Shown piece by piece: positions 8,069-14,648 of a stretch of 22,220 bases of DNA. Numbering within the stretch: position 1 is the first letter of the stretch; the number at the start of each line of letters is the position of its first letter. The notes under the pieces are model-generated. The model was not told where the DNA came from, ran no database searches, and worked only from the letters and a program-made list of their open reading frames with translations. A program made the translations under genes and the position numbers. Source of the DNA: a virus; IMG/VR virus record IMGVR_UViG_3300043420_000821, positions 1 to 22,220 of that record; one strand, 5' to 3'.

Positions 8069-8656
8069 TTAATTTTTAACCTCAATAACAATTAATCGAT
8101 TATCATATCCACCGAAATCATATAGAAAACTACTTTCCTTTAAATTATCTGGAACATAATCAAATAAATCATTTGGATTATAAGATACATCTTCTATAAT
8201 GATCATACCATTTGTATTAATTTTTGGTAAATACAATTCTAAAGTTTTAATATGACTCTGGAAAGTATGTGGTCCATCATCGATCAAGATATCAATTTTA
8301 AAATTTATTTGGTCACACAATTCTTTTGAGTATGCATCACCGATTATATAATTTACATTATCACCAGATATCCATTCTTCATTTACCGGAATCTCATGTT
8401 TATTTTTATCATCTAAATTATCAACTCCATATATTTTAGATTTATTGGAGAAATAGTTTTTCCATAAACACAACGAGGCACCACCTCTAACACCAATTTC
8501 CAATAAAGTAATTTCTTTGTCTTTATATGGTAAGAAATTTTCCTCATAAAAACCAGAAATATATGATTTGGGTCCACCTTTATCCGTCCCAAACTCTGGA
8601 TTTAATTCCAGAGTGAGTTTTTGTTCTACTAAAATTTCAGATAATTTTTTAGTCAT
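8069..8656 (-). CDS. SAM-dependent class I methyltransferase (sugar O-methyltransferase-like)
   Basis: This 195-aa protein has the SAM-binding glycine loop LLEIGVRGGAS (51-61), an acidic ribose-binding residue at the end of the second strand (KIYGVDN, 75-80) and a probable metal/catalytic region ILIDDGPHTFQSH (123-135), followed by GMIIIEDV. The DDG-H pattern resembles metal-dependent sugar O-methyltransferases of the macrolide MycE/CmcI type and Methyltransf_24 proteins. In this cluster it probably caps or modifies a sugar. It overlaps the preceding methyltransferase gene by 8 bases and touches the next gene without a gap. Confidence 0.75.
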   Translation of the reverse strand: MTKKLSEILVEQKLTLELNPEFGTDKGGPKSYISGFYEENFLPYKDKEITLLEIGVRGGASLCLWKNYFSNKSKIYGVDNLDDKNKHEIPVNEEWISGDNVNYIIGDAYSKELCDQINFKIDILIDDGPHTFQSHIKTLELYLPKINTNGMIIIEDVSYNPNDLFDYVPDNLKESSFLYDFGGYDNRLIVIEVKN

Positions 8657-9344
8657 CTAAAGAAATCTCCAGATCAATTACCTTATTTCCAATATTGTTG
8701 GGATTCCAAAAGCATGAAATTAGTTTGTTTCTGGATTCAAATACTTCTTTCCAATTTTTAACATTCTTTTTAAAATCTTTTTTCTTTTTAATTTTAATGA
8801 ATGTCATTCCATAACTTTCTGGATAACAAGTAACTTCAATATACTTATTTTTTTGATCTTTCAATTCATCCAAACCGAAAAATTGTACAATTGCATCATC
8901 AACTCTATCCCAACTGAGTCCTCCAATATTTTCCCTCATGTCACTTGGCCAATGAGAATCATGGAAAACAACATAAGATCCTTCATTCATTTTATCAATC
9001 CAATAATACAACTCACAAAGAACCTGCTCTTTAACATGAAGGGTATCTACAAACAATATATCGACATTTTCAAACTTCCAATCTCTACCTATTGTTGAAC
9101 TATCACCCTCGATGACATAGTAATTTTGATTTTCTATTAGATGATTTTTTAAAAGATCAAAAGTTATATCAACTCCATATACTTTATTATTAAGTTCTTT
9201 GGAATTATCTGATAAAAGTCCAGAAGAATATCCTTCCCTAACTCCCAAATCAACAAAAACAGAATCAGAAAAAGATTGTGAAATCTCATGAAGTTTTACA
9301 CAATTTTTCCCCAGATCAGTTTTTTCGTATGGTGAATAATCCAT
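8649..9344 (-). CDS. SAM-dependent class I methyltransferase (Methyltransf_24-like)
   Basis: This 231-aa protein has motif I as VFVDLGVREGYSSG (29-42), an acidic post-II position (VYGVDIT) and VDILFVDTLHVKEQV (94-108), which corresponds to the DDG-H region of the neighbouring methyltransferase. SYVVFHDSHWPSD follows (123-134). The HDSHW motif is typical of Methyltransf_24 family members found in glycan clusters. The C-terminal 60 residues are lysine-rich and not recognised. Its ATG shares one base with the stop of the epimerase gene. Two methyltransferases in tandem suggest at least two O-methylated positions on the final glycan (inference). Confidence 0.75.
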   Translation of the reverse strand: MDYSPYEKTDLGKNCVKLHEISQSFSDSVFVDLGVREGYSSGLLSDNSKELNNKVYGVDITFDLLKNHLIENQNYYVIEGDSSTIGRDWKFENVDILFVDTLHVKEQVLCELYYWIDKMNEGSYVVFHDSHWPSDMRENIGGLSWDRVDDAIVQFFGLDELKDQKNKYIEVTCYPESYGMTFIKIKKKKDFKKNVKNWKEVFESRNKLISCFWNPNNIGNKVIDLEISLDD

Positions 9345-10399
9345 TATTTTTCTCCTTTGTTTTTAATTTGTTCTTTAATCCAAGTATAGGTTTTGAGAAT
9401 TCCCTCTTCAAGACTTTGTGAGTAATCCCATCCTAATTTTTCGCGAATTAAATCATTATTTGAATTACGCCCACGAACGCCAAGAGGACCATCAATATGA
9501 TTCTTCTCCACATTCTTACCAGCAACTTTAGCAGCAGTATCTACAAGTTGATTGATTGTTACCATTTCCTCTGAACCAATATTCACAGGACCGATAAAAT
9601 CAGAATCCATCATTCGACGGGTTGCTTCGATGCATTCGTCAATATACAAGAAGGAACGAGTTTGTAAGCCATCTCCCCACACCTCGATTGTTCCGCCCTC
9701 CTCAGGAAGATAGGCAACTTTCCGACAGATTGCTGCAGGGGCTTTTTCTCTACCCCCTTCCCAAGTTCCCTCTGGTCCAAAGATATTATGATACCTAGCA
9801 ACCCGAACAGGGATCCCATAATTACGAGAATAAGAGAAAAACAACCGCTCTGAGAACAGTTTCTCCCAACCATATTCAGAATCGGGTGCTGCTGGGTATG
9901 CTGATTCTTCACGGCAATCTGGGTTATCGGGGTCAAGTTGATTGTACTCAGGATACATGCAAGCAGATCCAGAATAGAAAATCTTAGTTCTATTTGTTCT
10001 TTTAAGGTCATTTAATTGACGCTGCGCTTCAAGAACATTAAGGTTGATGGTTGCGGAGTTATGCATAATGTCAGCATCATTCTCACCAGTGAAAACAAAT
10101 CCAGCACCACCCATATCAGCAGCAAACTGATAGATTTCATCAAAGGTATCAACATACTTCGATGCTACAAAGTGATAGAAGTTTCCAAGATATCCCTTAA
10201 ATTGAAGGACTCTTTCTACAAATGCAGCATCCCTAAGGTCTCCTTGAATGAACTCATGTGCTTCGGTTTCAGAAAATTCTGGACGCTTAAGGTCCACACC
10301 ACGAACCCAATACCCCTCAGAACGCAGTCTTTTTACCATGTGACTTCCAATGAAACCACCAGCACCAAGTACAAGTGCTGTCTTCTTATAATCACTCAT
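9344..10399 (-). CDS. GDP-mannose 3,5-epimerase-like NAD-dependent epimerase
   Basis: This 351-aa extended short-chain dehydrogenase/reductase has the NAD motif VLGAGGFIGSH (10-20). Much of it matches the conserved text of GDP-mannose 3,5-epimerases: AADMGGAGF (93-101), SGSACMYPE with Cys147, the YGWEK pair Tyr176/Lys180, GGREKAPAAICRK with Lys219, and GDGLQTRSFLYIDECIEA. The four catalytic residues lie two positions from those I recall for plant GME (Cys145, Tyr174, Lys178, Lys217). The enzyme converts GDP-D-mannose to GDP-L-galactose (and GDP-L-gulose). A short insertion lies before AADMGG. It is the first gene of the cassette, directly behind a promoter, and is less AT-rich than the genes after it. 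Confidence 0.85.
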   Translation of the reverse strand: MSDYKKTALVLGAGGFIGSHMVKRLRSEGYWVRGVDLKRPEFSETEAHEFIQGDLRDAAFVERVLQFKGYLGNFYHFVASKYVDTFDEIYQFAADMGGAGFVFTGENDADIMHNSATINLNVLEAQRQLNDLKRTNRTKIFYSGSACMYPEYNQLDPDNPDCREESAYPAAPDSEYGWEKLFSERLFFSYSRNYGIPVRVARYHNIFGPEGTWEGGREKAPAAICRKVAYLPEEGGTIEVWGDGLQTRSFLYIDECIEATRRMMDSDFIGPVNIGSEEMVTINQLVDTAAKVAGKNVEKNHIDGPLGVRGRNSNNDLIREKLGWDYSQSLEEGILKTYTWIKEQIKNKGEK

Positions 10400-10427
10400 A
10401 GATTATATCAAATTTCTCTTAGTATAT

Positions 10428-10456
10428 ATTATACAAAAAAAGATGGGTTTATGCAA
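10428..10456 (-). promoter_or_regulatory. Sigma70-type promoter of the sugar cassette
   Basis: TTGCAT (10456-10451) and TATAAT (10433-10428) are separated by 17 bases on the minus strand. The predicted transcript start is about 22 bases before the epimerase ATG. The -35 box lies across the loop and stem of the preceding terminator hairpin, so terminator and promoter share DNA. With the short gaps that follow, this could drive all eleven genes down to 1697. Confidence 0.65.
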
Positions 10457-10463
10457 CCCATCT
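10435..10463 (-). terminator. Rho-independent terminator after the 66-aa gene
   Basis: A perfect 9-bp stem, AGATGGGTT / AACCCATCT (10455-10463 with 10441-10449), closes a 5-base loop and runs straight into a T tract on the minus strand. It separates the 66-aa gene from the sugar cassette. Confidence 0.85.
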
Positions 10464-10510
10464 CAGAAAATTCAGGCTCGCCACTTGCTCTTTAACTGGA
10501 AGCAAGAAAC

Positions 10511-10711
10511 CTACTTTGCTGCAGAAACAAAGTCATTAATGACTTGTGCATGAGCAAGTACATCAGAAAGAGTTGGATATTTTGAATCAAATCCTTCTGG
10601 CAATTTGCCATCATTCATGCATTCTGCTTTTGCAAAATCTACATGATAATTATCCGAAAGCATCGCATAAGATTGCTTAAAGATTTCGAAACGAAGTTCG
10701 TAAGGTGTCAT
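10511..10711 (-). CDS. Small conserved-looking phage protein, unknown function
   Basis: This 66-aa protein begins MTPYELRFEIFKQSYAMLSD and has no signal peptide or membrane segment. It is rich in helix formers and mixed charges. The MTPYELR(F)-type start recalls small hypothetical proteins of T4-like cyanophages, but I cannot give it a function. It has a good ribosome site: AGGA 8 bases before the ATG. Its own promoter region, with sigma70-like and late-like elements, lies upstream and a strong terminator lies downstream, so it is a one-gene unit. It is less AT-rich than the fucosyltransferase-like gene before it, so it probably belongs to the older phage backbone. Confidence 0.65.
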   Translation of the reverse strand: MTPYELRFEIFKQSYAMLSDNYHVDFAKAECMNDGKLPEGFDSKYPTLSDVLAHAQVINDFVSAAK

Positions 10712-10765
10712 TTGTTTTGTCCTGTGTGTTTGTATGTAATGAAAGGGTCAGTCTTGACTCCACCA

Positions 10766-10785
10766 CTTAGTTTTACGAAACTAAG
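10766..10785 (-). promoter_or_regulatory. Stem-loop in the leader of the 66-aa gene
   Basis: A perfect 8-bp stem (CTTAGTTT with AAACTAAG) closes a 4-base loop between the promoter and the start codon at 10711. No T run follows on the minus strand (TGGTGG follows), so it is not a terminator. It may stabilise the mRNA or act in regulation. Confidence 0.5.
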
Positions 10786-10790
10786 AAAAT

Positions 10791-10826
10791 CATTTATATT
10801 ATACAACAATCTCACTCAAAAGTCCA
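10791..10826 (-). promoter_or_regulatory. Composite early/late promoter of the 66-aa gene
   Basis: TGGACT (10826-10821), a 17-base spacer and TATAAT (10803-10798) form a sigma70-like promoter. TATAAATG (10798-10791), one base off the T4 late consensus TATAAATA, shares a base with the -10 box. Both would start transcripts about 70-80 bases before the gene. Confidence 0.5.
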
Positions 10827-11933
10827 TTGTGGATGATATGATAGGTTCCAGTCCCAAGTCTTATCGGGAAATATATTCCAAGGAATTGGCATGTTGGAAG
10901 ATTTGATTTCCAGATCATTTGGATTGTAATTAAAAGCCATCCAATCATATGCTGGTTTATTGTCAACTCCCCTCATAACATTAATTCTTTTGGTATAAGT
11001 AGATAACCAAGTTCCATAAAATTGATCAGAATTGTAACATATAATTTGCTCAATAACTGCTCTTTCTAAGGTAGTTAAATCAAAACCAAAGTAATCATAA
11101 AAATAAATTTTGTACTTGGTCTTTATAAGATCAAAAAAACTAGTGTCTGTTTCGTCCGTTGAAATATAAATCGGAAGATGTGTTGGAAGAAGAGATGCTA
11201 TTTTTTCTAAAATCTTAGAAGCAGAATCCACTTCCTGTATAAGTTCTGGTCTGGCAGACAAGAAATCACCTCTTCTCAAATGTAAGGAATTATATGGTCC
11301 TAATATTTTTTTAACTCTTCCTCCCATTTCAAAAAGTCTTTGGTTGTACTTAAAACACTTATTAATCTTATTCTTTAGTTCATTTCTTTTTTCTTTGTCT
11401 CCTGGGTAAATTGAATACCAAAAACTTCCAAATAAATTTCCTTCAAAATGTAAGAATTTATTTCGCTTATTTAAGTATAATGGATTTCTTTCACCTGAGA
11501 AAGTTTTAAAATCATCAGTATTTTCAATTTCATTACAAAGAACTATAGATGTATCACAAAGAGAATTTTCTTTTCTAATCTCACCTAAACGATTTGGAAA
11601 AATTATTTCTTCAACATCATCAACAAATTTTGATATATTTTCAGTAAATGATTTTTTACCTCTAATTTGTATAAGATGTTCTTTAAACTCAGGAACATCT
11701 TTTTGATCAACACAATCAAACTCAGACATTACTAAGTCTTTATCAAACACTTGCCAAATATCAGAAAAATTTTCTAGGTTTTGACCTTCCGAAATAAAGA
11801 GCAACCAAGTTTTGGGGGGAAGAATTAAAGTTCTTCCCGTTATATATGAAATGGCAAATGCAATTTCATATGACATAATAACATTAGATAGTCCTGAAAA
11901 ATATGGACTAAAGGATATATATTTTTTTTCCAT
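10812..11933 (-). CDS. Protein O-fucosyltransferase-like GT-B glycosyltransferase
   Basis: This 373-aa protein resembles the GDP-fucose protein O-fucosyltransferase group. The start ISFSPYFSGLSNVIMSYEI (6-24) with AISYITGRTLILPP corresponds to the GxxN region and first Rossmann unit. SLHLRRGDFLS (216-226) holds the HxRxGDF-type GDP-binding Arg. IYISTDETD and FYGTWLSTYTKRI resemble the third and fourth conserved motifs (the S/T-DE-D and GN-S-F-like end). Known members attach fucose to proteins or glycans using GDP-L-fucose. It is strongly AT-rich and sits between less AT-rich small phage genes, so it was probably inserted separately from the main cassette. Its ATG directly follows the TAA of the gene before. 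Confidence 0.65.
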   Translation of the reverse strand: MEKKYISFSPYFSGLSNVIMSYEIAFAISYITGRTLILPPKTWLLFISEGQNLENFSDIWQVFDKDLVMSEFDCVDQKDVPEFKEHLIQIRGKKSFTENISKFVDDVEEIIFPNRLGEIRKENSLCDTSIVLCNEIENTDDFKTFSGERNPLYLNKRNKFLHFEGNLFGSFWYSIYPGDKEKRNELKNKINKCFKYNQRLFEMGGRVKKILGPYNSLHLRRGDFLSARPELIQEVDSASKILEKIASLLPTHLPIYISTDETDTSFFDLIKTKYKIYFYDYFGFDLTTLERAVIEQIICYNSDQFYGTWLSTYTKRINVMRGVDNKPAYDWMAFNYNPNDLEIKSSNMPIPWNIFPDKTWDWNLSYHPQWTFE

Positions 11934-12167
11934 TTAGTCATCCTTAATATAGCAAGGAACTCTATCTGGATCTAACCATTTTGCATATTCAAAATCTTCC
12001 ATCGCAGTAGAACACTGAAGACCATTATCAAAGAGATAAATGTCATTCCAACGCTTAGTGTAATAGTTTTGTTTTTGAAGACGATAATCTGGTTTGCCAT
12101 TGATTTCAAGAATACCCGCCTCCACAAAACGATATCCTTCGCGTTCTAAAAGAACTTTGGTTTTCAT
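11934..12167 (-). CDS. Small unknown protein (77 aa)
   Basis: This 77-aa protein starts MKTKVLLEREGYRFVEAGIL and reads like a small beta-rich domain (EINGKPDYRLQKQNYYTKRW, then IYLFDNGLQCSTAMEDFEYA). No signal peptide, membrane segment or catalytic motif is visible. It overlaps the gene before it by 4 bases (ATGA), and its stop touches the next ATG. It forms a short unit with the 71-aa gene behind a consensus promoter. The base composition matches the phage backbone rather than the AT-rich sugar genes. Function unknown. Confidence 0.65.
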   Translation of the reverse strand: MKTKVLLEREGYRFVEAGILEINGKPDYRLQKQNYYTKRWNDIYLFDNGLQCSTAMEDFEYAKWLDPDRVPCYIKDD

Positions 12168-12379
12168 GCTACTTCAACAGATTCTAGGTCTTGGTAGATA
12201 TATTCCATAAGCATTTCGTAATCATCTAGAGGATCGCCTGAAAATACTACACCTTCAGATTCATAATACCGCCGAACCTTTTTATAAAGTTTAGGATTCT
12301 TTACATCAAGGTAGAAATCTCCGTTTGCCGCACCACGAAGGGTTTGAACGTCTTTCTTGAATTTTGCTGTAAGAGTCAT
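12164..12379 (-). CDS. Small unknown acidic C-terminus protein (71 aa)
   Basis: This 71-aa protein begins MTLTAKFKKDVQTLRGAANG and ends in an acidic stretch (GDPLDDYEMLMEYIYQDLES). The basic start and acidic end without any membrane segment suggest a small cytoplasmic binding protein, but I recognise no family. It is the first gene behind a TTGACT-17-TATAAT promoter and is translationally coupled to the 77-aa gene by an ATGA overlap. An early-gene role such as host takeover is possible, but nothing in the sequence shows it. Confidence 0.65.
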   Translation of the reverse strand: MTLTAKFKKDVQTLRGAANGDFYLDVKNPKLYKKVRRYYESEGVVFSGDPLDDYEMLMEYIYQDLESVEVA

Positions 12380-12401
12380 TGTCTTGATTGATTACCTTAG
12401 T

Positions 12402-12430
12402 ATTATAAGAGGTCGCAGTAGGGAAGTCAA
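12402..12430 (-). promoter_or_regulatory. Sigma70-type early promoter
   Basis: TTGACT (12430-12425) and TATAAT (12407-12402) are separated by exactly 17 bases, 23 bases before the ATG of the 71-aa gene. It is the cleanest promoter in this part of the window. Confidence 0.8.
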
Positions 12431-12462
12431 GTGGACAGAAAGAAAAGTGTCTGATGAGTAAT

Positions 12463-13110
12463 TTAATTTTTGTATAGAGAAAGATACTGTCTTTGATCTA
12501 TGAACTTTGTCTTCATATTTTTATATTCATTAGGATCCCAAAATATTGGTTTCCAATGAAAGTACATATTCCTATAATATTCACCATTGAAAGGAGTTAA
12601 TCTTCCATGAGCACATAAACTTTCATAAAAAAGCATTTCACCATGATTAAAGGTAACTTTATGGTGATTGAGTTCATGATCAAAAAAATCTAGGGGCCAT
12701 TTTTTATTGGCATCCTCATCTACAAAAATTATGCAACTCAAAACATGAGTCTCAAATCTATCTCTATGCAATTTGAGAATGGAATTTCTAGTATAACTAC
12801 GAACTCCATATCCCCAAGTTTCATTTAATTTAACTCCAGACCACTCCTCCATTAATGGCGTTAAAACTTCGAAGCATTTATCATACAAATTTTTAGATAT
12901 ACTATCTTTGTAGTAATAAAGATTATCAGAATTTAAATTTGATATTCCACCAACATTATAACCCCATTCCTCATCAAAAGTTTTACCATCAACAATTTCA
13001 GAAAATTGCATTTTTTCATATTCATCCATGATATCAGAATACAAATCAGGAGGAACTAAGACTTTTTTAAATCCTTCATTGGTAAATTTTGGTGGAATAA
13101 TCTTTCTCAT
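12463..13110 (-). CDS. 2OG-Fe(II) oxygenase (P4H-like)
   Basis: From the ATG at 13110 this is a 215-aa protein with the metal triad of 2-oxoglutarate/Fe(II) oxygenases. HRD (His115, Asp117) lies in SILKLHRDRFETH, and the distal His168 in LCAHGRLTP. Arg180 (YYRNMYFHW) is placed to bind 2-oxoglutarate. SCIIFVDED and the GEMLFYES strand give the double-stranded beta-helix core. The substrate could be a protein or a small molecule. A longer reading frame reaches a TTG at 13143, but that would overlap the upstream gene by 28 bases; the ATG leaves a 5-base gap and is preferred. It is paired with another oxygenase of the same fold and is more divergent than it. Confidence 0.75.
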   Translation of the reverse strand: MRKIIPPKFTNEGFKKVLVPPDLYSDIMDEYEKMQFSEIVDGKTFDEEWGYNVGGISNLNSDNLYYYKDSISKNLYDKCFEVLTPLMEEWSGVKLNETWGYGVRSYTRNSILKLHRDRFETHVLSCIIFVDEDANKKWPLDFFDHELNHHKVTFNHGEMLFYESLCAHGRLTPFNGEYYRNMYFHWKPIFWDPNEYKNMKTKFIDQRQYLSLYKN

Positions 13111-13115
13111 TCTTA

Positions 13116-13691
13116 TTATCTCAATTTTGGACCTAACATCCAAGTTACTAAACTAATTCTTGTTCCCTTTGTAACTGGAGTTACTCTATGTGGAATTCTA
13201 GAATCAAATAAAATTATTGTTCCTTTTTCTTTAGGTGCTGTAACTGTTCTCCCATGATAGTCAATAAACTCAAAATCACCACCCTCATAATCAGATTCAT
13301 CAGAAACTAAAAGAGATGCACTTAGTTTCCTAGTATGGTTGTTATCACTCTCTGTTCCATAATCAGAGTGCCAATCATATTTGTCACCTTCTTCGTATTT
13401 TGTGACCTGAATTCCTTGCAAATAAGTTAAATCGTATTCCCAAAGATCTCGATTTGCTTTATTGAAGTAATGGCAGAACAAAGAAGAAACCCAGTGCTGT
13501 TCATACCACCAATGAACTTTGGAATTTCTAGTTTTAGTTTCAATTACTGGATTATCTAGAGTTCCTAATTGTGCTTCTTGGTATGAAGCATATTCAATGC
13601 TATTCACTTCTTTTACAACTAAATCCAATAACTCTTGAGGTAAATTTAGTGTGAAATATCCAAGAGGTTGTGCAATTTTATGCTGTTCCAT
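13116..13691 (-). CDS. 2OG-Fe(II) oxygenase (prolyl hydroxylase-like)
   Basis: This 191-aa enzyme has the canonical core of the prolyl-4-hydroxylase/PKHD-type oxygenases: YDWHSD with His108 and Asp110, the strand KLSASLLVSDESDYEGGDFE, IPHRVTPVTKG with His168, and Arg178 for 2-oxoglutarate. Such genes are frequent in T4-like cyanophages, where their substrates are not established. Together with the oxygenase that follows after five bases, it forms a two-enzyme unit that would consume the central metabolite 2-oxoglutarate, O2 and iron. There is no signal peptide, so it should be cytoplasmic. Start and length look normal. Confidence 0.9.
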   Translation of the reverse strand: MEQHKIAQPLGYFTLNLPQELLDLVVKEVNSIEYASYQEAQLGTLDNPVIETKTRNSKVHWWYEQHWVSSLFCHYFNKANRDLWEYDLTYLQGIQVTKYEEGDKYDWHSDYGTESDNNHTRKLSASLLVSDESDYEGGDFEFIDYHGRTVTAPKEKGTIILFDSRIPHRVTPVTKGTRISLVTWMLGPKLR

Positions 13692-13743
13692 TTTATTGTC
13701 TAAAAATCAAAAATAATGTTAGGTTAAAAAATAAACACGAGGA

Positions 13744-13971
13744 TTAAGAACCTTCCTCATGTTCTGTATATATGTTCATTAGTTCATCATCCACACTTGA
13801 TTCTATTGCATACTTTATGGTTTCGTTGTAAGGAACTATCACTGCGCTATTATTTCCATCTCGTATGATAAATGATTCACCGTTTTCTACTCTTTGCATT
13901 AGATTATCAAAATCAGATTGAAACTCTTCGACTGTAAAGGATTGAAGTTCTTCTAGTTCTTGCATTTTCAT
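13744..13971 (-). CDS. Phd/YefM-like antitoxin, orphan
   Basis: From the ATG at 13971 this is a 75-aa protein (a second ATG lies two codons in). It has the layout of the Phd/YefM antitoxin fold: a short N-terminal strand-helix (SFTVEEFQSDFDNLMQRVE), the GESFIIRDG turn and the SAVIVPYNE strand, then an acidic tail (ending YTEHEEGS) that in relatives wraps the toxin. A longer frame reads back into tRNA-Pro and is not real. No Doc or YoeB/RelE-type toxin gene is adjacent, so it could neutralise a host toxin or act only as a DNA-binding repressor (inference). It follows tRNA-Pro behind a consensus promoter that could drive both. Confidence 0.75.
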   Translation of the reverse strand: MKMQELEELQSFTVEEFQSDFDNLMQRVENGESFIIRDGNNSAVIVPYNETIKYAIESSVDDELMNIYTEHEEGS

Positions 13972-13988
13972 AAAGTGATTTTTATGAG

Positions 13989-14062
13989 TCGGGGTGACAG
14001 GATTCGAACCTGCGACCCTCTGCTCCCAAAGCAAATGCGCTACCAAGCTGCGCTACACCCCG
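13989..14062 (-). tRNA. tRNA-Pro (UGG)
   Basis: A full cloverleaf is visible. The acceptor CGGGGTG pairs with CACCCCG, with A as discriminator. The anticodon loop reads TTTGGGA and the T-loop TTCGAAT. CCA is not encoded. The 5' end directly touches the stop codon of the last micro-gene (14063). Confidence 0.95.
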
Positions 14063-14179
14063 TTACTTCTCTCTATGTATAAACATAATACCAGCAAAAG
14101 GAATAACTGTCAACCCCATCCCACATAGAAAGAGAAAGAATTGATTTGCTGCCAGTGTTTCTACAATGTGGAAAATCAT
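14063..14179 (-). CDS. Micro-protein with one membrane helix (38 aa)
   Basis: A 38-aa reading frame starts MIFHIVETLAANQFF and continues FLFLCGMGLTVIPFAGIMFI before HREK. That is one long hydrophobic helix with a short positive tail, so a membrane micro-protein is likely. Its ATG overlaps the stop of the 23-aa gene (ATGA). Its TAA ends exactly one base before tRNA-Pro, and it contains the promoter for that tRNA. Support for translation comes from the unbroken chain of start/stop overlaps; the function is unknown. Confidence 0.5.
   Translation of the reverse strand: MIFHIVETLAANQFFLFLCGMGLTVIPFAGIMFIHREK
14085..14113 (-). promoter_or_regulatory. Sigma70-type promoter before tRNA-Pro
   Basis: TTGACA (14113-14108) and TATTAT (14090-14085) with a 17-base spacer lie inside the 38-aa micro-gene. 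The predicted start is about 16 bases before the tRNA-Pro 5' end, and the antitoxin gene is downstream. Confidence 0.7.
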
Positions 14180-14247
14180 TGAGAACAAATCCAAGACAAC
14201 ATCAGTATAGCATAGATGAGAGTGGAAAACAAGAGTGTTTTAAACAT
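14176..14247 (-). CDS. Micro-protein with one membrane helix (23 aa)
   Basis: MFKTLLFSTLIYAILMLSWI followed by CSQ forms a single hydrophobic helix with a basic residue at the N-side, in the style of very small membrane regulators. Its ATG shares a base with the preceding TGA (TGATG), and its TGA overlaps the next ATG. At this length, coding status rests on the chain of overlaps and the clean membrane-helix character. Confidence 0.4.
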   Translation of the reverse strand: MFKTLLFSTLIYAILMLSWICSQ

Positions 14248-14369
14248 CACATTCCTCCGTCTCTAAAACCAACAATATACCCAATAATTATCCCACACAT
14301 AAAAGCAATAAACAAGTATAAGATGTGAGAGAAGAACTCAATGAATATGATCCAATCAGTCGTCGTCAT
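14247..14369 (-). CDS. Micro-protein with one membrane helix (40 aa)
   Basis: The 40-aa product starts MTTTDWIIFIEFFSH and continues with a hydrophobic, glycine-containing stretch (LFIAFMCGIIIGYIVGF) before RDGGM. The GxxxG-like spacing could allow helix packing in the membrane. It begins inside the Asp codons of the gene before it (14-base overlap) and ends in a TGATG junction with the 23-aa gene. Function unknown. Confidence 0.5.
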   Translation of the reverse strand: MTTTDWIIFIEFFSHILYLFIAFMCGIIIGYIVGFRDGGM

Positions 14370-14472
14370 CTTCATCCTCGTATGTAGATGGTTCCTCAAA
14401 TAGTTCATCCATTTTTAGTTGTAGAACTTTTTGCTGAAGTTCTTTTAAATCCTCTTCTGTTAGAACAATCAT
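14356..14472 (-). CDS. Small highly acidic protein (38 aa)
   Basis: This soluble 38-aa product starts MIVLTEEDLKELQQKVLQ, probably one amphipathic helix, and ends in YEDEDDDD, a strongly acidic tail. It is the only soluble acidic member in the middle of the membrane micro-genes. Its ATG overlaps the stop of the preceding gene (ATGA). Acidic tails in small phage proteins can mimic DNA or bind basic partners, but nothing more specific can be said. Confidence 0.5.
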   Translation of the reverse strand: MIVLTEEDLKELQQKVLQLKMDELFEEPSTYEDEDDDD

Positions 14473-14648
14473 TTATCCTTGAGTAGTTCTTCTATTCGTT
14501 TACGCATGTTCTCACTATCTTGTTTGAGATAATCTCTCAAAGAATATCCACGCTGCCCTCGCATGATACATGTTCCTTGATAGAACATAGTGGCAGCAAA
14601 AACCAACAGGAAAACAATTCCTATTATTTCAGGGTAATGTCTAGCCAT
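14469..14648 (-). CDS. Small membrane protein with a basic/helical tail (59 aa)
   Basis: MARHYPEIIGIVFLLVFAAT starts this 59-aa protein: a short N-terminus and one transmembrane helix (about 8-23), then a cytoplasmic-type charged helix (GYSLRDYLKQDSENMRKRIE to LLKDK). This is a plausible single-span anchor with a soluble domain. It overlaps the preceding gene by 25 bases and the next by 4 (ATGA). No family recognised. Confidence 0.55.
   Translation of the reverse strand: MARHYPEIIGIVFLLVFAATMFYQGTCIMRGQRGYSLRDYLKQDSENMRKRIEELLKDK

Noticed and set aside
9610-10011. Second minus-strand frame inside the epimerase gene
   Set aside because: It lies wholly within a gene with complete catalytic motifs; the alternative protein has no family features.
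13972-14046. 25-residue extension of the antitoxin
   Set aside because: It reads through tRNA-Pro.
14146-14328. Plus-strand frame of 60 aa
   Set aside because: It is opposite the micro-gene run, on the strand that carries no other gene, and has no ribosome site.
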